From the NCBI GenBank assembly GCA_045114665.1, contig JBGUKW010000210.1:1-17705 (forward strand): a stretch of 17,705 nt of DNA, written 5' to 3'. This stretch comes from CADAWZ01 sp045114665 (GTDB lineage: Bacteria > Vulcanimicrobiota > CADAWZ01). Shown here piece by piece: positions 8,247-16,352 of this stretch. The notes beneath the pieces were generated by a model. The model did no database searches. It worked only from the letters and a program-made list of their open reading frames with translations, and was not told the DNA's origin. The first letter of the stretch is position 1, and every line of letters starts with the position of its first letter. Both the position numbers and the translations under genes were made by a program.

Positions 8247-8546
8247 AAAAAATAGAATAGTTAAAAAAATACAAACAAAAAATTCTCCGTAATTGTTTTT
8301 TGCATTGCGGAGAATTTTTTTTGCAAAAGTTGCCATGATTAGAATCTCTTCAAAAGGATTTTTTTTTGAATCTTAAAAAGATGCTAATATTTTATTTGTC
8401 ATGTTAATTGGTTTTTATAGTGCCGTTTTTGTTGAAAATATCAAAAAAATTGTTCGATTTTTTTATATAATTTAATAAAAATTTCTTAAAACAAAAGATT
8501 AAAATAAAATAATAAGTTTTAAATAAAATGACAATTCCTGTCTTAG
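8247..8546. other. 300-bp intergenic stretch between cstA and the small membrane-protein gene
   Basis: Apart from the cstA terminator, the stretch is AT-rich with no open frame worth calling. TATAAT occurs at about 8465, but no -35 box lies at a proper distance, so I do not call a promoter. An ATG at 8528 opens only a 27-codon frame that overlaps the next gene in another phase. Confidence 0.6.
8277..8322 (+). terminator. terminator of cstA
   Basis: AAAAAATTCTCCG (8277-8289) pairs perfectly with 8308-8320. The stem runs into a T-tract ending at 8322. Three to four further weak pairs extend it inward. Confidence 0.9.
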
Positions 8547-8852
8547 GTGGTTTGTTGGAAAGCAATCCAAGAAGGAGCCTTGTCTTATTCGAGTTTGGCA
8601 GAATATCCTGATCCCCGTTTGGAAGATTGGGTGAAAATTTGTTTAAGGATATTGGTCGTAGGTGGAATTATTTTAGGTGGCTTTGTGGAAGGATTGAAAA
8701 TGTTAGTAGGAGGCTGGAAATGGGGGGCTGAAGTCGGTGGATTTGGTGTTGCCTTACTTATCTTTATTATTGCGGTTGGACTTGTAATATCTTTTCCTGT
8801 AATTCCTATTGGCATTTCTACATTTAAATCCTTTGTAAATACAGGTGAATAG
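8547..8852 (+). CDS. small two-helix membrane protein of unknown function
   Basis: I do not recognise this protein of up to 101 residues. Two hydrophobic segments (about residues 32-53 and 65-92) are separated by a Gly/Trp-rich hairpin, GGWKWGAEVGG (55-65). A short acidic N-terminal part contains YPDPRLEDW. The layout (two helices, Gly-rich turn) resembles small holin-like or pilin-like proteins, but no family signature is seen. The start is unclear. A stop lies directly before the GTG at 8547; AAGAAGGAG (8570-8578) would serve only TTG codons, at poor spacing. An ATG at 8528 in another phase could point to a frameshift. A terminator follows 20 bp after the stop, which supports a transcribed gene. 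Confidence 0.55.
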   Translation: MVCWKAIQEGALSYSSLAEYPDPRLEDWVKICLRILVVGGIILGGFVEGLKMLVGGWKWGAEVGGFGVALLIFIIAVGLVISFPVIPIGISTFKSFVNTGE

Positions 8853-8872
8853 AATTTTTTAATAATATAATA

Positions 8873-8910
8873 AAAAAATCCTCGGTTTCAAATGAAATCG
8901 AGGATTTTTT
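8873..8910. terminator. bidirectional terminator
   Basis: AAAAAATCCTCG (8873-8884) pairs with 8899-8910. After a G-T wobble the stem continues with TTTC/GAAA around an AAAT loop. A- and T-tracts flank both sides. It lies between the plus-strand small gene and the convergent protease ending at 8927. Confidence 0.9.
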
Positions 8911-8926
8911 ACTATATACTTACAAT

Positions 8927-10279
8927 TTATCTTCTTTCTCCACTTGGCCAGAATTCTGCTTTTGCAGGTACTGGTTCTTGTTTTGAGCCAACTCCGAGTT
9001 CTTTTAACATTTCATCCCATTTTGTATCTTTTGTGAACTGGAGATCTTCATAGCTGAATCCTAAATCTTGTGGTTTGTTTGTTGGAGCATAAATGCTCAA
9101 ACCTTGTGATTTTGGATGTTGAGTACCGACTGAGTTGTACATAACAGCTTCAGCTAAACTTGCCTTTACATTCTTTGCTGCTTCCACTAAAGATTCATCT
9201 TTTGATGAAGCAATGATGTTATCTGCTAAGTTACCTACATCTCTTATATCTCCATAAGGAGCCCAACCTTGACCGTAATTTTCAGCACTTTGAATTGCTT
9301 GTTTTATAGTGTCTTTGTCATCTGACTTCATTATTGTCTCTGCAAGTCCGTTGAGAGAATCTTTGAAACCTTCCATTTTTGACATATCTGTGATAGAGAA
9401 TGTTGGTATGTCATCAATATGTTCATTGTTGATATCTATAACGATTTTTGCAAATGCTTCTGGATCAACATTGATTCTTCCTGTTGAAGATTCTTGAACT
9501 CTTTCAATGACTTTTGACATATTTGCACCATTGAGCATTGATTCATAAGCCCAGCCTGGTCCATTTTCTGTCTCTTCTGAAGCCATGAATATATTTGCAT
9601 GGTCTTTTAATTCATAAGCGACTTCTGTTTCTGCCATGAGGCATGCATCAAAGCCGAGAACATCAATTTTCTTTCCTGTTATAGCTTCTGCTTCTGCAAG
9701 AGCTTTTTTCATATCAGGAACACTCATTGAGCCTTTGCCAGCACCATCATCTGACATAGCACCTGTGAAACCGCCACCATGGTCATTAAGTACAAGACAT
9801 ACATGGTCTGCAGGGAATTTGCCCATTGCATCAACTACAAATTTTGTAAGTGTTTTGTAGTCAGACATATCTGTTTTGCCAAATTCTTGAATTACTTCTG
9901 AATTTAGTTTGCCTTCTTGATCGTCTTTTGTTACATAATATGTTCTGCAATCGTGCCAATCGCCCATTACATTTTTCTGATTTCCAACATCAACATAAGC
10001 TACAACATGTGTATTTTCATCAGAACCAACTTTTTCTTGCTGGTCTATGTTTGCAAGCTGAAAATCTGTTAAGTTACAATCAGCAGCAATGTAATTCATG
10101 AATAACCATTTTTTATGTGGTTTTACTGCATCTGGCATTTGCTGAGTATTTTCACCTAACGACACTTGATCGGATGTTGCTTTTGGCTGTGCCTCTTCTG
10201 CTTGTTTAGGAACAACGCTATTATTTATTTCCGTTCTGGTCGGTATGGATGAATATGATTGTAAATTTTGTATGTTCAT
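8927..10279 (-). CDS. clostripain-like (peptidase family C11) cysteine protease, copy 2
   Basis: This is a close paralogue of the 5274-6605 protein, nearly collinear from KPHKKWLFMNYIAADCNLT onward. The catalytic His167 (LNDHGGGF) and Cys213 (LGFDACLMAE) are conserved. The N-terminal 53 residues differ from copy 1 except for a shared D-x-V-x-L-G motif (residues 37-42). The C-terminus carries a different polar tail of about 20 residues. There is no signal peptide. The ATG follows a near-perfect GGAGGT ribosome site (10286-10291) and its own promoter, so strong expression is plausible. Several stretches match copy 1 at the DNA level, the longest I saw being around the catalytic Cys codon. The two may have different substrates or expression rather than being redundant. 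Confidence 0.9.
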   Translation of the reverse strand: MNIQNLQSYSSIPTRTEINNSVVPKQAEEAQPKATSDQVSLGENTQQMPDAVKPHKKWLFMNYIAADCNLTDFQLANIDQQEKVGSDENTHVVAYVDVGNQKNVMGDWHDCRTYYVTKDDQEGKLNSEVIQEFGKTDMSDYKTLTKFVVDAMGKFPADHVCLVLNDHGGGFTGAMSDDGAGKGSMSVPDMKKALAEAEAITGKKIDVLGFDACLMAETEVAYELKDHANIFMASEETENGPGWAYESMLNGANMSKVIERVQESSTGRINVDPEAFAKIVIDINNEHIDDIPTFSITDMSKMEGFKDSLNGLAETIMKSDDKDTIKQAIQSAENYGQGWAPYGDIRDVGNLADNIIASSKDESLVEAAKNVKASLAEAVMYNSVGTQHPKSQGLSIYAPTNKPQDLGFSYEDLQFTKDTKWDEMLKELGVGSKQEPVPAKAEFWPSGERR

Positions 10280-10316
10280 TCCATTACCTCCGATTTGTTT
10301 TGTTAATTTCTTGAAA

Positions 10317-10345
10317 ATTATAGCATAAGAAAAATATTAATTCAA
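10317..10345 (-). promoter_or_regulatory. promoter of clostripain-like copy 2
   Basis: On the minus strand TTGAAT (10340-10345) and a perfect TATAAT (10317-10322) are exactly 17 bp apart, 38 bp upstream of the start codon. This is the best promoter match in the window. Confidence 0.65.
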
Positions 10346-10442
10346 TGTACAAAATGTTAAAAATTGTTAAATTATTGTTTCTTTTGTCTTTCTTTCCTAT
10401 AGAAAGTGCTTATAAAAGCCCTAAAATAACTCGCATTATTTA

Positions 10443-11096
10443 CTAAATAACAATTCCTTTAATTTTACTAACTAATTCTTTAGGATTTGGCGAACCATAA
10501 AAAGCAGAAGCCATTACTACAGTATCTGCACCTGCTTTTATAACTTTTCTTACTGTATCTTCATTTACTCCGCCATCGACATTAATTTCTGTATTAACAC
10601 CAAGTTCTTTTATTTGTCTTTTGGCATCTTCGATTTTATCAATACAACTTGAAATCAATTTTTGACCTGAAAAACCTGGATTTACAGTCATTATCAAAAT
10701 TTCATCTGTTACATCTGCAACATATTTAAAAAAAGAGAGGGGAGTTGAAGGATTTACAGCTACTCCAGCTTTTGCTCCTTTCTCTCTTATAGCAGAAAGA
10801 GTTCTGTGTAGATGATGACAAGTTTCCTGATGAACAGTTATTAAACTTGATCCATTTTTTATACATTCATCTACATATAAATCAGGATTTTCTACCATTA
10901 AATGAACAGAAAATGGCAATTTTGTATATTTTCTTACTGCTTTTAATAGTAGGGGACCAAATGTTAAATTTGGAACAAAATGTCTGTCCATTATATCAAA
11001 ATGTATAGAATCTGCATTTGCAAGTTCTGTTTTTTGTACTTCTGATTTTAAATCAGCAAAATCAGCTCCAAGTATTGATGGTGATATCTTAATCAT
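10443..11096 (-). CDS. rpe: ribulose-phosphate 3-epimerase
   Basis: The enzyme interconverts D-ribulose 5-phosphate and D-xylulose 5-phosphate in the pentose phosphate pathway. It has a cytoplasmic TIM-barrel fold, and the 217-residue length is typical. Family motifs are in order: ISPSILGADFADL (residues 4-16), FDIMDRHFVPNLTFGP with the catalytic Asp (34-49), VHLMVENP with the metal His (64-71), MTVNPGFSGQ (135-144) and NVDGGVN with the second catalytic Asp (172-178). The ribosome site AGGAGA lies 8 nt before the ATG. It starts 22 bp after the alpha/beta hydrolase stop, so the two are probably co-transcribed. In many bacteria rpe sits near PASTA-domain genes; here a PASTA gene lies one gene further upstream. 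I see no clear terminator after it. Confidence 0.97.
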   Translation of the reverse strand: MIKISPSILGADFADLKSEVQKTELANADSIHFDIMDRHFVPNLTFGPLLLKAVRKYTKLPFSVHLMVENPDLYVDECIKNGSSLITVHQETCHHLHRTLSAIREKGAKAGVAVNPSTPLSFFKYVADVTDEILIMTVNPGFSGQKLISSCIDKIEDAKRQIKELGVNTEINVDGGVNEDTVRKVIKAGADTVVMASAFYGSPNPKELVSKIKGIVI

Positions 11097-11118
11097 ATTT
11101 ATTTTCTCCTTTCCTTGT

Positions 11119-12045
11119 TTAAAATTTGTTATTATAATCTATTTTTTTGCTTGGTTTTAAATCTTTGACATCTGACTTCAAAAATTGATCAATAGCTTTC
11201 CAAGTTAATTTGAAATTGTCAAGAAAACAACTGTGCCAAGCTTTTGGAATTATGCAAAGTCTCGAATTTGGTATAAGTTGATGGGCTTCAAGCATCGTAA
11301 TTATAGGAGCGTGATCATCTTCATCACCTGCTATCAAAAGAACGGGACATTGTATAGAGGAGAACAACTCTTTTCCAACTTCCATTTCATTCCAAAACTT
11401 CATATAATTATCCCAAAATTCTTGTAATCTTTCAGGCTCAGGCATTATCTTTTTTTGTTGTTCTATAAATTGTTTATCAAATTTTTCCATATCAGTTACT
11501 TTTAAAGTTCCAGAAAAATATCCTTTCTTTAAAGAACCAGCCCCTATTGCTACAATTTTTTCAACATTATTTGGATACATTGATGCAATTTTATATGCAG
11601 TATAAGCTCCGTCACTAAATCCTATAATTTCGACAGGTTCATCAGAGACTTTTTTCACAACAGCTATGATATCATTTGCTTTTTGTTCATAAGTCAAAGG
11701 TTTAGTTCCTATTTCAGAACGCCCATGCCCTCGAGTAGATATTACAACAACTCTATAGTTTTTTCTTAATTTGTCTATTATTTTTCCCATTTCATAAGGA
11801 GTGCCAACACCGCCTCCATGAAGAACAATAACAGTTTTTCCATCTCCATATATTTCATAATAAATATTGACATCATCAACTTTTAGATATTTTCCTACAG
11901 CAGTATTGTTACCATAAGGAGTTTTACTTCCTTTTACATTGGCAGGTTGAGTGAAATAACGAAATGCTTCTTTAGCTTCAATAGTGTAGGCAGTAAGTGT
12001 TAAAAAAAATGAAAATGCTATTAAAAATAACAAGCTTTTTTTCAT
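11119..12045 (-). CDS. exported alpha/beta-fold hydrolase
   Basis: This is a serine hydrolase with an N-terminal signal peptide: MKK followed by a hydrophobic stretch, with likely cleavage near residue 24 before KEAF. The fold is shown by the oxyanion-hole motif VLHGGGVG, the RGHGRS motif, the nucleophile elbow GFSDG, the acid-strand region LLIAGDEDDHAP and the catalytic His in PKAWHS. Substrate cannot be inferred; esterases, peptidases and C-C hydrolases share these motifs. A strong AGGGGGT ribosome site precedes the ATG, and a plausible promoter lies at 12087-12114. It is the first gene of a two-gene unit with rpe, an unexpected pairing of an exported enzyme with a central-metabolism enzyme. 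Confidence 0.9.
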   Translation of the reverse strand: MKKSLLFLIAFSFFLTLTAYTIEAKEAFRYFTQPANVKGSKTPYGNNTAVGKYLKVDDVNIYYEIYGDGKTVIVLHGGGVGTPYEMGKIIDKLRKNYRVVVISTRGHGRSEIGTKPLTYEQKANDIIAVVKKVSDEPVEIIGFSDGAYTAYKIASMYPNNVEKIVAIGAGSLKKGYFSGTLKVTDMEKFDKQFIEQQKKIMPEPERLQEFWDNYMKFWNEMEVGKELFSSIQCPVLLIAGDEDDHAPIITMLEAHQLIPNSRLCIIPKAWHSCFLDNFKLTWKAIDQFLKSDVKDLKPSKKIDYNNKF

Positions 12046-12086
12046 ATTTTACCCCCTAAATTTTGGATTTGACAATTTGAAATAAT

Positions 12087-12114
12087 ATTATAAATTTTTC
12101 TGTGAATTTTACAA
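12087..12114 (-). promoter_or_regulatory. candidate promoter of the hydrolase-rpe unit
   Basis: On the minus strand TTGTAA (12109-12114) and TATAAT (12087-12092) are 16 bp apart, 42 bp before the start codon. They lie just downstream of the terminator of the preceding unit, as expected for a new transcript. Confidence 0.45.
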
Positions 12115-12170
12115 AATGCCTTTTTATATTTATAGGTGGACTATTGAATTATATCTTAGTGAGTATAAAT

Positions 12171-12209
12171 AAAAAAAAGCCTTGGAAATTATAGTCTCCA
12201 AGGCTTTTT
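12171..12209 (-). terminator. terminator of the polyferredoxin-amylase-PASTA unit
   Basis: AAAAAGCCTTGGA (12174-12186) pairs with 12197-12209, a 13-bp stem with seven consecutive pairs in the GCCTTGG block. On the minus strand it runs into eight T (12171-12178). It sits 25 bp after the PASTA gene stop. Confidence 0.92.
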
Positions 12210-12234
12210 GAGCCCTAAAACTTAAGAACAGATT

Positions 12235-13200
12235 TTAGATAAAAAATTTATTTTTCAATTTTTTGTCTGAATAGATAGTTACTTCTCCACTTCCATAAGT
12301 CGTTATCATTAATTCAACAGAATCACCTGGTGCATGTTCTGCTCTGTATAAAACATTTACTCCTCTGCTATCTCTTAGATGGATTTCTATTAGTTTGTGA
12401 AGATTATTTCCTGAATCATCTGATACGATAAATGAAACACATTCCTGTTTTATAAATAGATCATCAGTCCTTTTTCCTGCACTTATGTCGAGATTAATTG
12501 GAAAATCTTTTGTAGCATAACTACCAGGAATTGGATTTTGTCTTATGATCTGATTTTTTTCTATGTAATCGTGATAAATCCACCTTATTTTACCTATTCT
12601 AAATGGACTGTCTGACAATATGGAAAATGCTTCATCCATACTTTTATTTTCAACTATTGGGATTTCATATTTTGTTATTTTTCCTTCATTGATTTTTATA
12701 GAAACAGATGTGCCTCTTTCAACTCTTGAACCTGCAGGAGGATTTTGTTCAATTATTGATTCGTTTTCATCTCCTGTTTGTGTATAAGTTATTTTTCCAA
12801 CTTTTAGTTTTTGATTCCAAAGAGTATTTTCTCCATCTCTTTTTGTCATTCCATATAAATCAGGAACTGCTATCATTTCTGGCCCCATACTTGAAACGAT
12901 ATGTATTTCTCTTCCACTTCTGACAAATTCACCAGGAGCAGGTTCTTGACTTATTATTCTACCTGCTGAAATAAGATTGCTATATTTTTTTTCAACACTT
13001 GCTCTTAGATGAAATTTATCTATAAATGAAAGTGATTCTTCAAGTTTTTTACCTGTTACATTTGGCACTGTTATTTCATCAGGAATCTTGAAAAAAGTTT
13101 CATATATTGTTACTCCAAAAAGACAAGCAAAAGACATTGTTGTTACAGCTAAAGCACCTACAATTAAAGCTGTAAGCACTTGAAGTAATTTTCTAACCAA
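12235..13200 (-). CDS. membrane-anchored protein with three PASTA domains
   Basis: One membrane helix (about residues 10-33) is followed by three PASTA repeats (about 42-104, 110-171, 179-241). Each has a P-x-(V/L)-like start and an internal (E/R)QNP-type motif (SQEPAPG, EQNPPAG, RQNPIPG). A further domain of about 70 residues (250-319) is predicted to be beta-rich. PASTA repeats bind peptidoglycan or lipid II in Ser/Thr kinases and penicillin-binding proteins; here neither kinase nor transpeptidase is fused, so the protein may be a cell-wall sensor or anchor. The short basic N-terminus and the helix put the PASTA part outside the membrane. The start is a TTG chosen because GGAGGG lies just upstream. 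It begins 31 bp after the amylase stop, probably in the same transcript. Confidence 0.92.
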   Translation of the reverse strand: MVRKLLQVLTALIVGALAVTTMSFACLFGVTIYETFFKIPDEITVPNVTGKKLEESLSFIDKFHLRASVEKKYSNLISAGRIISQEPAPGEFVRSGREIHIVSSMGPEMIAVPDLYGMTKRDGENTLWNQKLKVGKITYTQTGDENESIIEQNPPAGSRVERGTSVSIKINEGKITKYEIPIVENKSMDEAFSILSDSPFRIGKIRWIYHDYIEKNQIIRQNPIPGSYATKDFPINLDISAGKRTDDLFIKQECVSFIVSDDSGNNLHKLIEIHLRDSRGVNVLYRAEHAPGDSVELMITTYGSGEVTIYSDKKLKNKFFI

Positions 13201-13231
13201 AATTTCCCTCCAAAATTAGAAAAACAAAAAA

Positions 13232-15034
13232 TTATTTTTTTCTTTTTAATACAACCATAGAACAGGGGGATAGAGTAATTTTTAGCAGTCTATATTTTCC
13301 TTTGGCTTCTGTTATTACTATATCTTTTCTATCTTTTTCTAAACAATTCGTGAAAAGTGTATCCCATTCAGCCCCTGTTTCATGAAGTCTGCTGTCAACA
13401 GTCAAAAATACTGTCATTGTTTCTTCAGCATTTGTATTTATTGCAGTTACTATTTCTTCTCCTGCTAAAATTCGAGACCAAGCTATAACTTGTTTTCTGT
13501 CTGGGAAAAAGAAATTTTCTCCGTCAAAAGAAATTTCTTTGAAATATTGTCTTCCATATCTCAAAGCAGGTTCATTTTTTCTAATTTTGCATAATTCAGA
13601 TATCTGCACATAAGTTGGATTTTTTTCATTGAAGAAATGGACACCTCTTGTTCTCATTGCTCCAAATTCTCCGCCAAACATACATTCTCTGATCCATCTG
13701 TCAAAATGTGGTTTTCCGCCCTTGCCATCAAAATTTTGTTCTGTCCCATAGTAGATTGCAGGAATTCCCAAACCACACATTTGGAAACCAGTTGCAAGTA
13801 CTATCTGTTGATCAAATGGATTATCAGCACTAAATCTCGCTTTACCTTCATCAGGATATCTCCAAACTTGATCGTGATCGTCAAGTATTGTTATGTGATA
13901 TTTTCCAATTTCTCTGTGACTTGCAAGTGGACAGTTATATTGTGGAATATAATAGGCAAATAAACTCGAAGGGTGATCAAAACCTTTGATTACTTTCTCC
14001 AATGCTCTTGGTGGTCCATTTATATCGAGTATTGCCGAAAGTCCTGCAGTTGTTGTTCCTGCAAGATAGCGTTTTGCCAAATCTTCTGCTCCTGCAACTT
14101 CTCCCATAAGTAGAAAATTCTTTTTCCCTATCAATTCAGCATATTCTCTTATGGCATTACAGAATTTTGTTGAAGCTTCAAAACCTACATGTTTTGTTGC
14201 GTCAATTCTAAAACCATCACAATCTGTATAATACATCCAATATCTATATACTTTTATGATTGCGTCGAGAACTTCTGGATTTGCATGTTTAAGTGCTTTT
14301 GATTCAAAAAAGTCGCCTTCTATATAATCGGGATATGTATCCCAATTTTTTATAGCTCCTTTTTTCCAGTACCATTCTGTATTTTGAAATTCTTCTGGCC
14401 AAACTCCGTCTTCTTCATCAACGATTTTGCCTTCTGGGTCTTCTGTTCTCCAACCTCCAAATTCTCTGTCTTCAAGTCTAAAATCAGGAAATTCTTTTAG
14501 ATTTTCTAAACCCTCATAACCTTTGTAATACCAGTTATTTCCTGTGTGATTGTGTACGATATCGAGGATAATTCTTATTCCTTTTTTATGGGCTTCTGCT
14601 ACTAACTCTTTTAGTTCTTCTTTTGTACCCAAATTAGGATCGGTTTCCAAGAAATTTTGTATTGCATAGCCATGGTAGTTGTATTGACCATATTTTAATG
14701 CTTCTTCAGTTTCTTTTCTCTGTTTAAAAACAGGTGAAAGCCAAATAGCCGTAACACCCAATTTTTTTAGATATGAAAGTTTTGATTTAACACCATTAAA
14801 ACTCCCCCCTTGGTGTTTTAGAGCTTCTTCAGCCCATTTTTTGCCACCGTCTTCTATTAGAGCATTATTTTTATGCTTCTTTGGATCATATAGTGGACGA
14901 GTGCTTTCTTTGCCATCTGAAAACCTATCTACTATAAGTGAGTAGATGATTTCATCTCTCCAATCTTCTGGAGAGGGATATGTCTTTTTTGGAATGTGTA
15001 AAGTTATGTCTTTTAATCGTTTGTAGTGTTCCAT
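13232..15034 (-). CDS. GH13 alpha-amylase family glucan hydrolase, cytoplasmic
   Basis: This 600-residue GH13 enzyme should act on alpha-1,4/1,6 glucans. The four conserved regions are intact: DIVHNH (158-163), GFRIDATKH with nucleophile Asp278, LMGEVAG with acid/base Glu312, and DDHDQ with Asp388 as transition-state stabiliser. An early IIYSLIVDRFSDG (29-41) is typical of the family. There is no signal peptide, so it probably degrades imported oligosaccharides or glycogen-like polymer. The C-terminal part after about residue 490 is a small beta-rich domain. The ribosome site is weak (only an A/G-rich stretch). The gene starts 13 bp after the polyferredoxin gene, which suggests one transcript. 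Specificity (amylase, neopullulanase, glucanotransferase) cannot be fixed from sequence. Confidence 0.94.
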   Translation of the reverse strand: MEHYKRLKDITLHIPKKTYPSPEDWRDEIIYSLIVDRFSDGKESTRPLYDPKKHKNNALIEDGGKKWAEEALKHQGGSFNGVKSKLSYLKKLGVTAIWLSPVFKQRKETEEALKYGQYNYHGYAIQNFLETDPNLGTKEELKELVAEAHKKGIRIILDIVHNHTGNNWYYKGYEGLENLKEFPDFRLEDREFGGWRTEDPEGKIVDEEDGVWPEEFQNTEWYWKKGAIKNWDTYPDYIEGDFFESKALKHANPEVLDAIIKVYRYWMYYTDCDGFRIDATKHVGFEASTKFCNAIREYAELIGKKNFLLMGEVAGAEDLAKRYLAGTTTAGLSAILDINGPPRALEKVIKGFDHPSSLFAYYIPQYNCPLASHREIGKYHITILDDHDQVWRYPDEGKARFSADNPFDQQIVLATGFQMCGLGIPAIYYGTEQNFDGKGGKPHFDRWIRECMFGGEFGAMRTRGVHFFNEKNPTYVQISELCKIRKNEPALRYGRQYFKEISFDGENFFFPDRKQVIAWSRILAGEEIVTAINTNAEETMTVFLTVDSRLHETGAEWDTLFTNCLEKDRKDIVITEAKGKYRLLKITLSPCSMVVLKRKK

Positions 15035-15047
15035 TTTTCTTTCGTCT

Positions 15048-16133
15048 TTAAATAGTTACCTTTCTTTTTAAAGCCTTTGTAGGGCATATTTTTATACAAT
15101 CTCCACATGTAATACACTCACTATTTCCAATTTCATTTGGAACATTTAGTTCTATTGGGCATACATAAGAGCATTTTCCGCATTTTACACATTTTGTTTT
15201 GTCGCAATATGGTTTGTAAATTGCAAATTTATTTGTAAGTCCATAAATTGCACCTATTGGGCAAAATACCCTGCAGTAAAAGCGAGATATAAATATTATA
15301 CATATTAATGTTAAAATTCCAAGTATTAATCTAAAATAAGATGTCTTTAAAAAATTTGACCAATTTTTATTTTCTATTGTTACTGGAATTGCTGCCGTAA
15401 ATGTACCTATTTGACAGATTCTGCAGAAATATAAAAGCGGAATTGGGAGAGATTTTGATATTGTACCTTGTGGAGAATGTGCCTCATATATTACATTTTT
15501 TCGAGGTAACATTATCCTATTTCCTTTTAAAATTTTAGTTTCATTTGGTTTTATTTCGATATCAAATTCTTTATCATAATAATTTATTATGCTTCCGTCT
15601 TTATTCCTTTGATAAAATCTTATTGTTGGATTTTTCACTGTTTTAAAACTTGTATTTGTAACAGTTATCTCTGGATATTTTTTATTTTGCTCATTCTTTT
15701 TTATTTCTATATTTGTAATTTTTATATATCCAGATATATTTTGCCCCATAAAATAGGGAATTCCAATGACAAGAATTGCCAAAATAACATATTTTATATA
15801 TTTTGCATATTCTGGAAGTTTTAATTTTGGAGTTTTTATTTTATAAAGCCAATCTTGGATCATGCCAAAAGGACATAATAAACCACATACAGCACGACCT
15901 ACTGAAAGTCCAACTAAAAGTAGTAAGCCTATAACTGTAAATGGTAATTTTTTTATTGAGAGTTGATATGAAATTGTTCCTATAGGGCAACCAAAAGAAG
16001 CCCAAGGACAGCCGTGGCAACTATACCCTATTGCACATAATTTTTGCATTTTTAACCCAAATAGATTTAAATGGGTTAATAATCCAAATGCAATAGCTGT
16101 CAAATATCTCCATTTTGTAAGAAAAGATTTCAT
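15048..16133 (-). CDS. NapH/NosR-like membrane polyferredoxin
   Basis: This membrane protein should pass electrons between quinol or a soluble donor and a periplasmic acceptor. Hydrophobic helices lie at about residues 8-26, 65-80, 112-130 and 265-283. NapH/NosR-type motifs GLLCPFG (84-90) and CRVFCPIG (287-294) are present, plus two C-terminal [4Fe-4S] motifs, CVKCGKCSYVCP (315-326) and CITCGDCIKICP (340-351). Extra Cys sit early (C33, C39, C42, C49) and before the last helix pair (C237, C240). Between helices, residues about 131-230 form a polar, beta-rich insert with no Cys, probably outside the membrane. No terminal reductase is adjacent; the partner could be the Cys-rich exported proteins upstream, but that is a guess. 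G+C is low here too (10/60 on one line). The ribosome site is poor. Confidence 0.88.
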   Translation of the reverse strand: MKSFLTKWRYLTAIAFGLLTHLNLFGLKMQKLCAIGYSCHGCPWASFGCPIGTISYQLSIKKLPFTVIGLLLLVGLSVGRAVCGLLCPFGMIQDWLYKIKTPKLKLPEYAKYIKYVILAILVIGIPYFMGQNISGYIKITNIEIKKNEQNKKYPEITVTNTSFKTVKNPTIRFYQRNKDGSIINYYDKEFDIEIKPNETKILKGNRIMLPRKNVIYEAHSPQGTISKSLPIPLLYFCRICQIGTFTAAIPVTIENKNWSNFLKTSYFRLILGILTLICIIFISRFYCRVFCPIGAIYGLTNKFAIYKPYCDKTKCVKCGKCSYVCPIELNVPNEIGNSECITCGDCIKICPTKALKRKVTI

Positions 16134-16170
16134 GTCGTCTTTTATAATTGTTTAAATATATACAAGTTAA

Positions 16171-16199
16171 TAAATAATTTTAGAATATTTGAAATTCAA
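16171..16199 (-). promoter_or_regulatory. candidate promoter of the polyferredoxin unit
   Basis: On the minus strand TTGAAT (16194-16199) and TATTTA (16171-16176) are 17 bp apart. An overlapping pair (TTGAAA, 18 bp, TAAAAT) is equally possible. The match is moderate for such AT-rich DNA. Confidence 0.3.
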
Positions 16200-16283
16200 T
16201 TTTCAATCTCTTTAAACCTGCAAACTCTAAATATAGCACTATGTTTTATTTATGGCAAAAAAGAAAATTAAAAATAAAAATAA

Positions 16284-16314
16284 AAGGGGCAGGGAAGTAA
16301 TTCCACAGCCCCTT
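16284..16314 (-). terminator. terminator of the Cys-rich protein unit
   Basis: AAGGGGC (16284-16290) pairs with GCCCCTT (16308-16314), and an inner GGAA/TTCC stem adds stability. On the minus strand it runs into a long T-rich tract. It lies 38 bp after the stop of the gene at 16353. Confidence 0.85.
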
Positions 16315-16352
16315 ATTATTTATCTATTATTATATTTACGACAATTTCACAT

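Noticed and set aside
8528..8611. 27-codon frame from ATG 8528 as a separate gene
   Set aside because: It has no ribosome site, is very short and overlaps the better two-helix frame; kept only as a possible sign of a frameshift.
5274..10279. Composite transposon formed by the duplicated protease genes
   Set aside because: The copies are genes with intact catalytic sites. No transposase, terminal inverted repeats or target duplications are seen.
10392..10447. Terminator after rpe
   Set aside because: Only a 5-bp CTTTC/GAAAG pairing and an AT-only palindrome (10433-10447) are present; neither has the stem strength and T-tract order needed.
10965..11000. Arg in the Rpe motif FDIMDRHFVPN as a damaging change
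   Set aside because: That position varies in the family (Gly or Asn in others), and the catalytic Asp residues are present.
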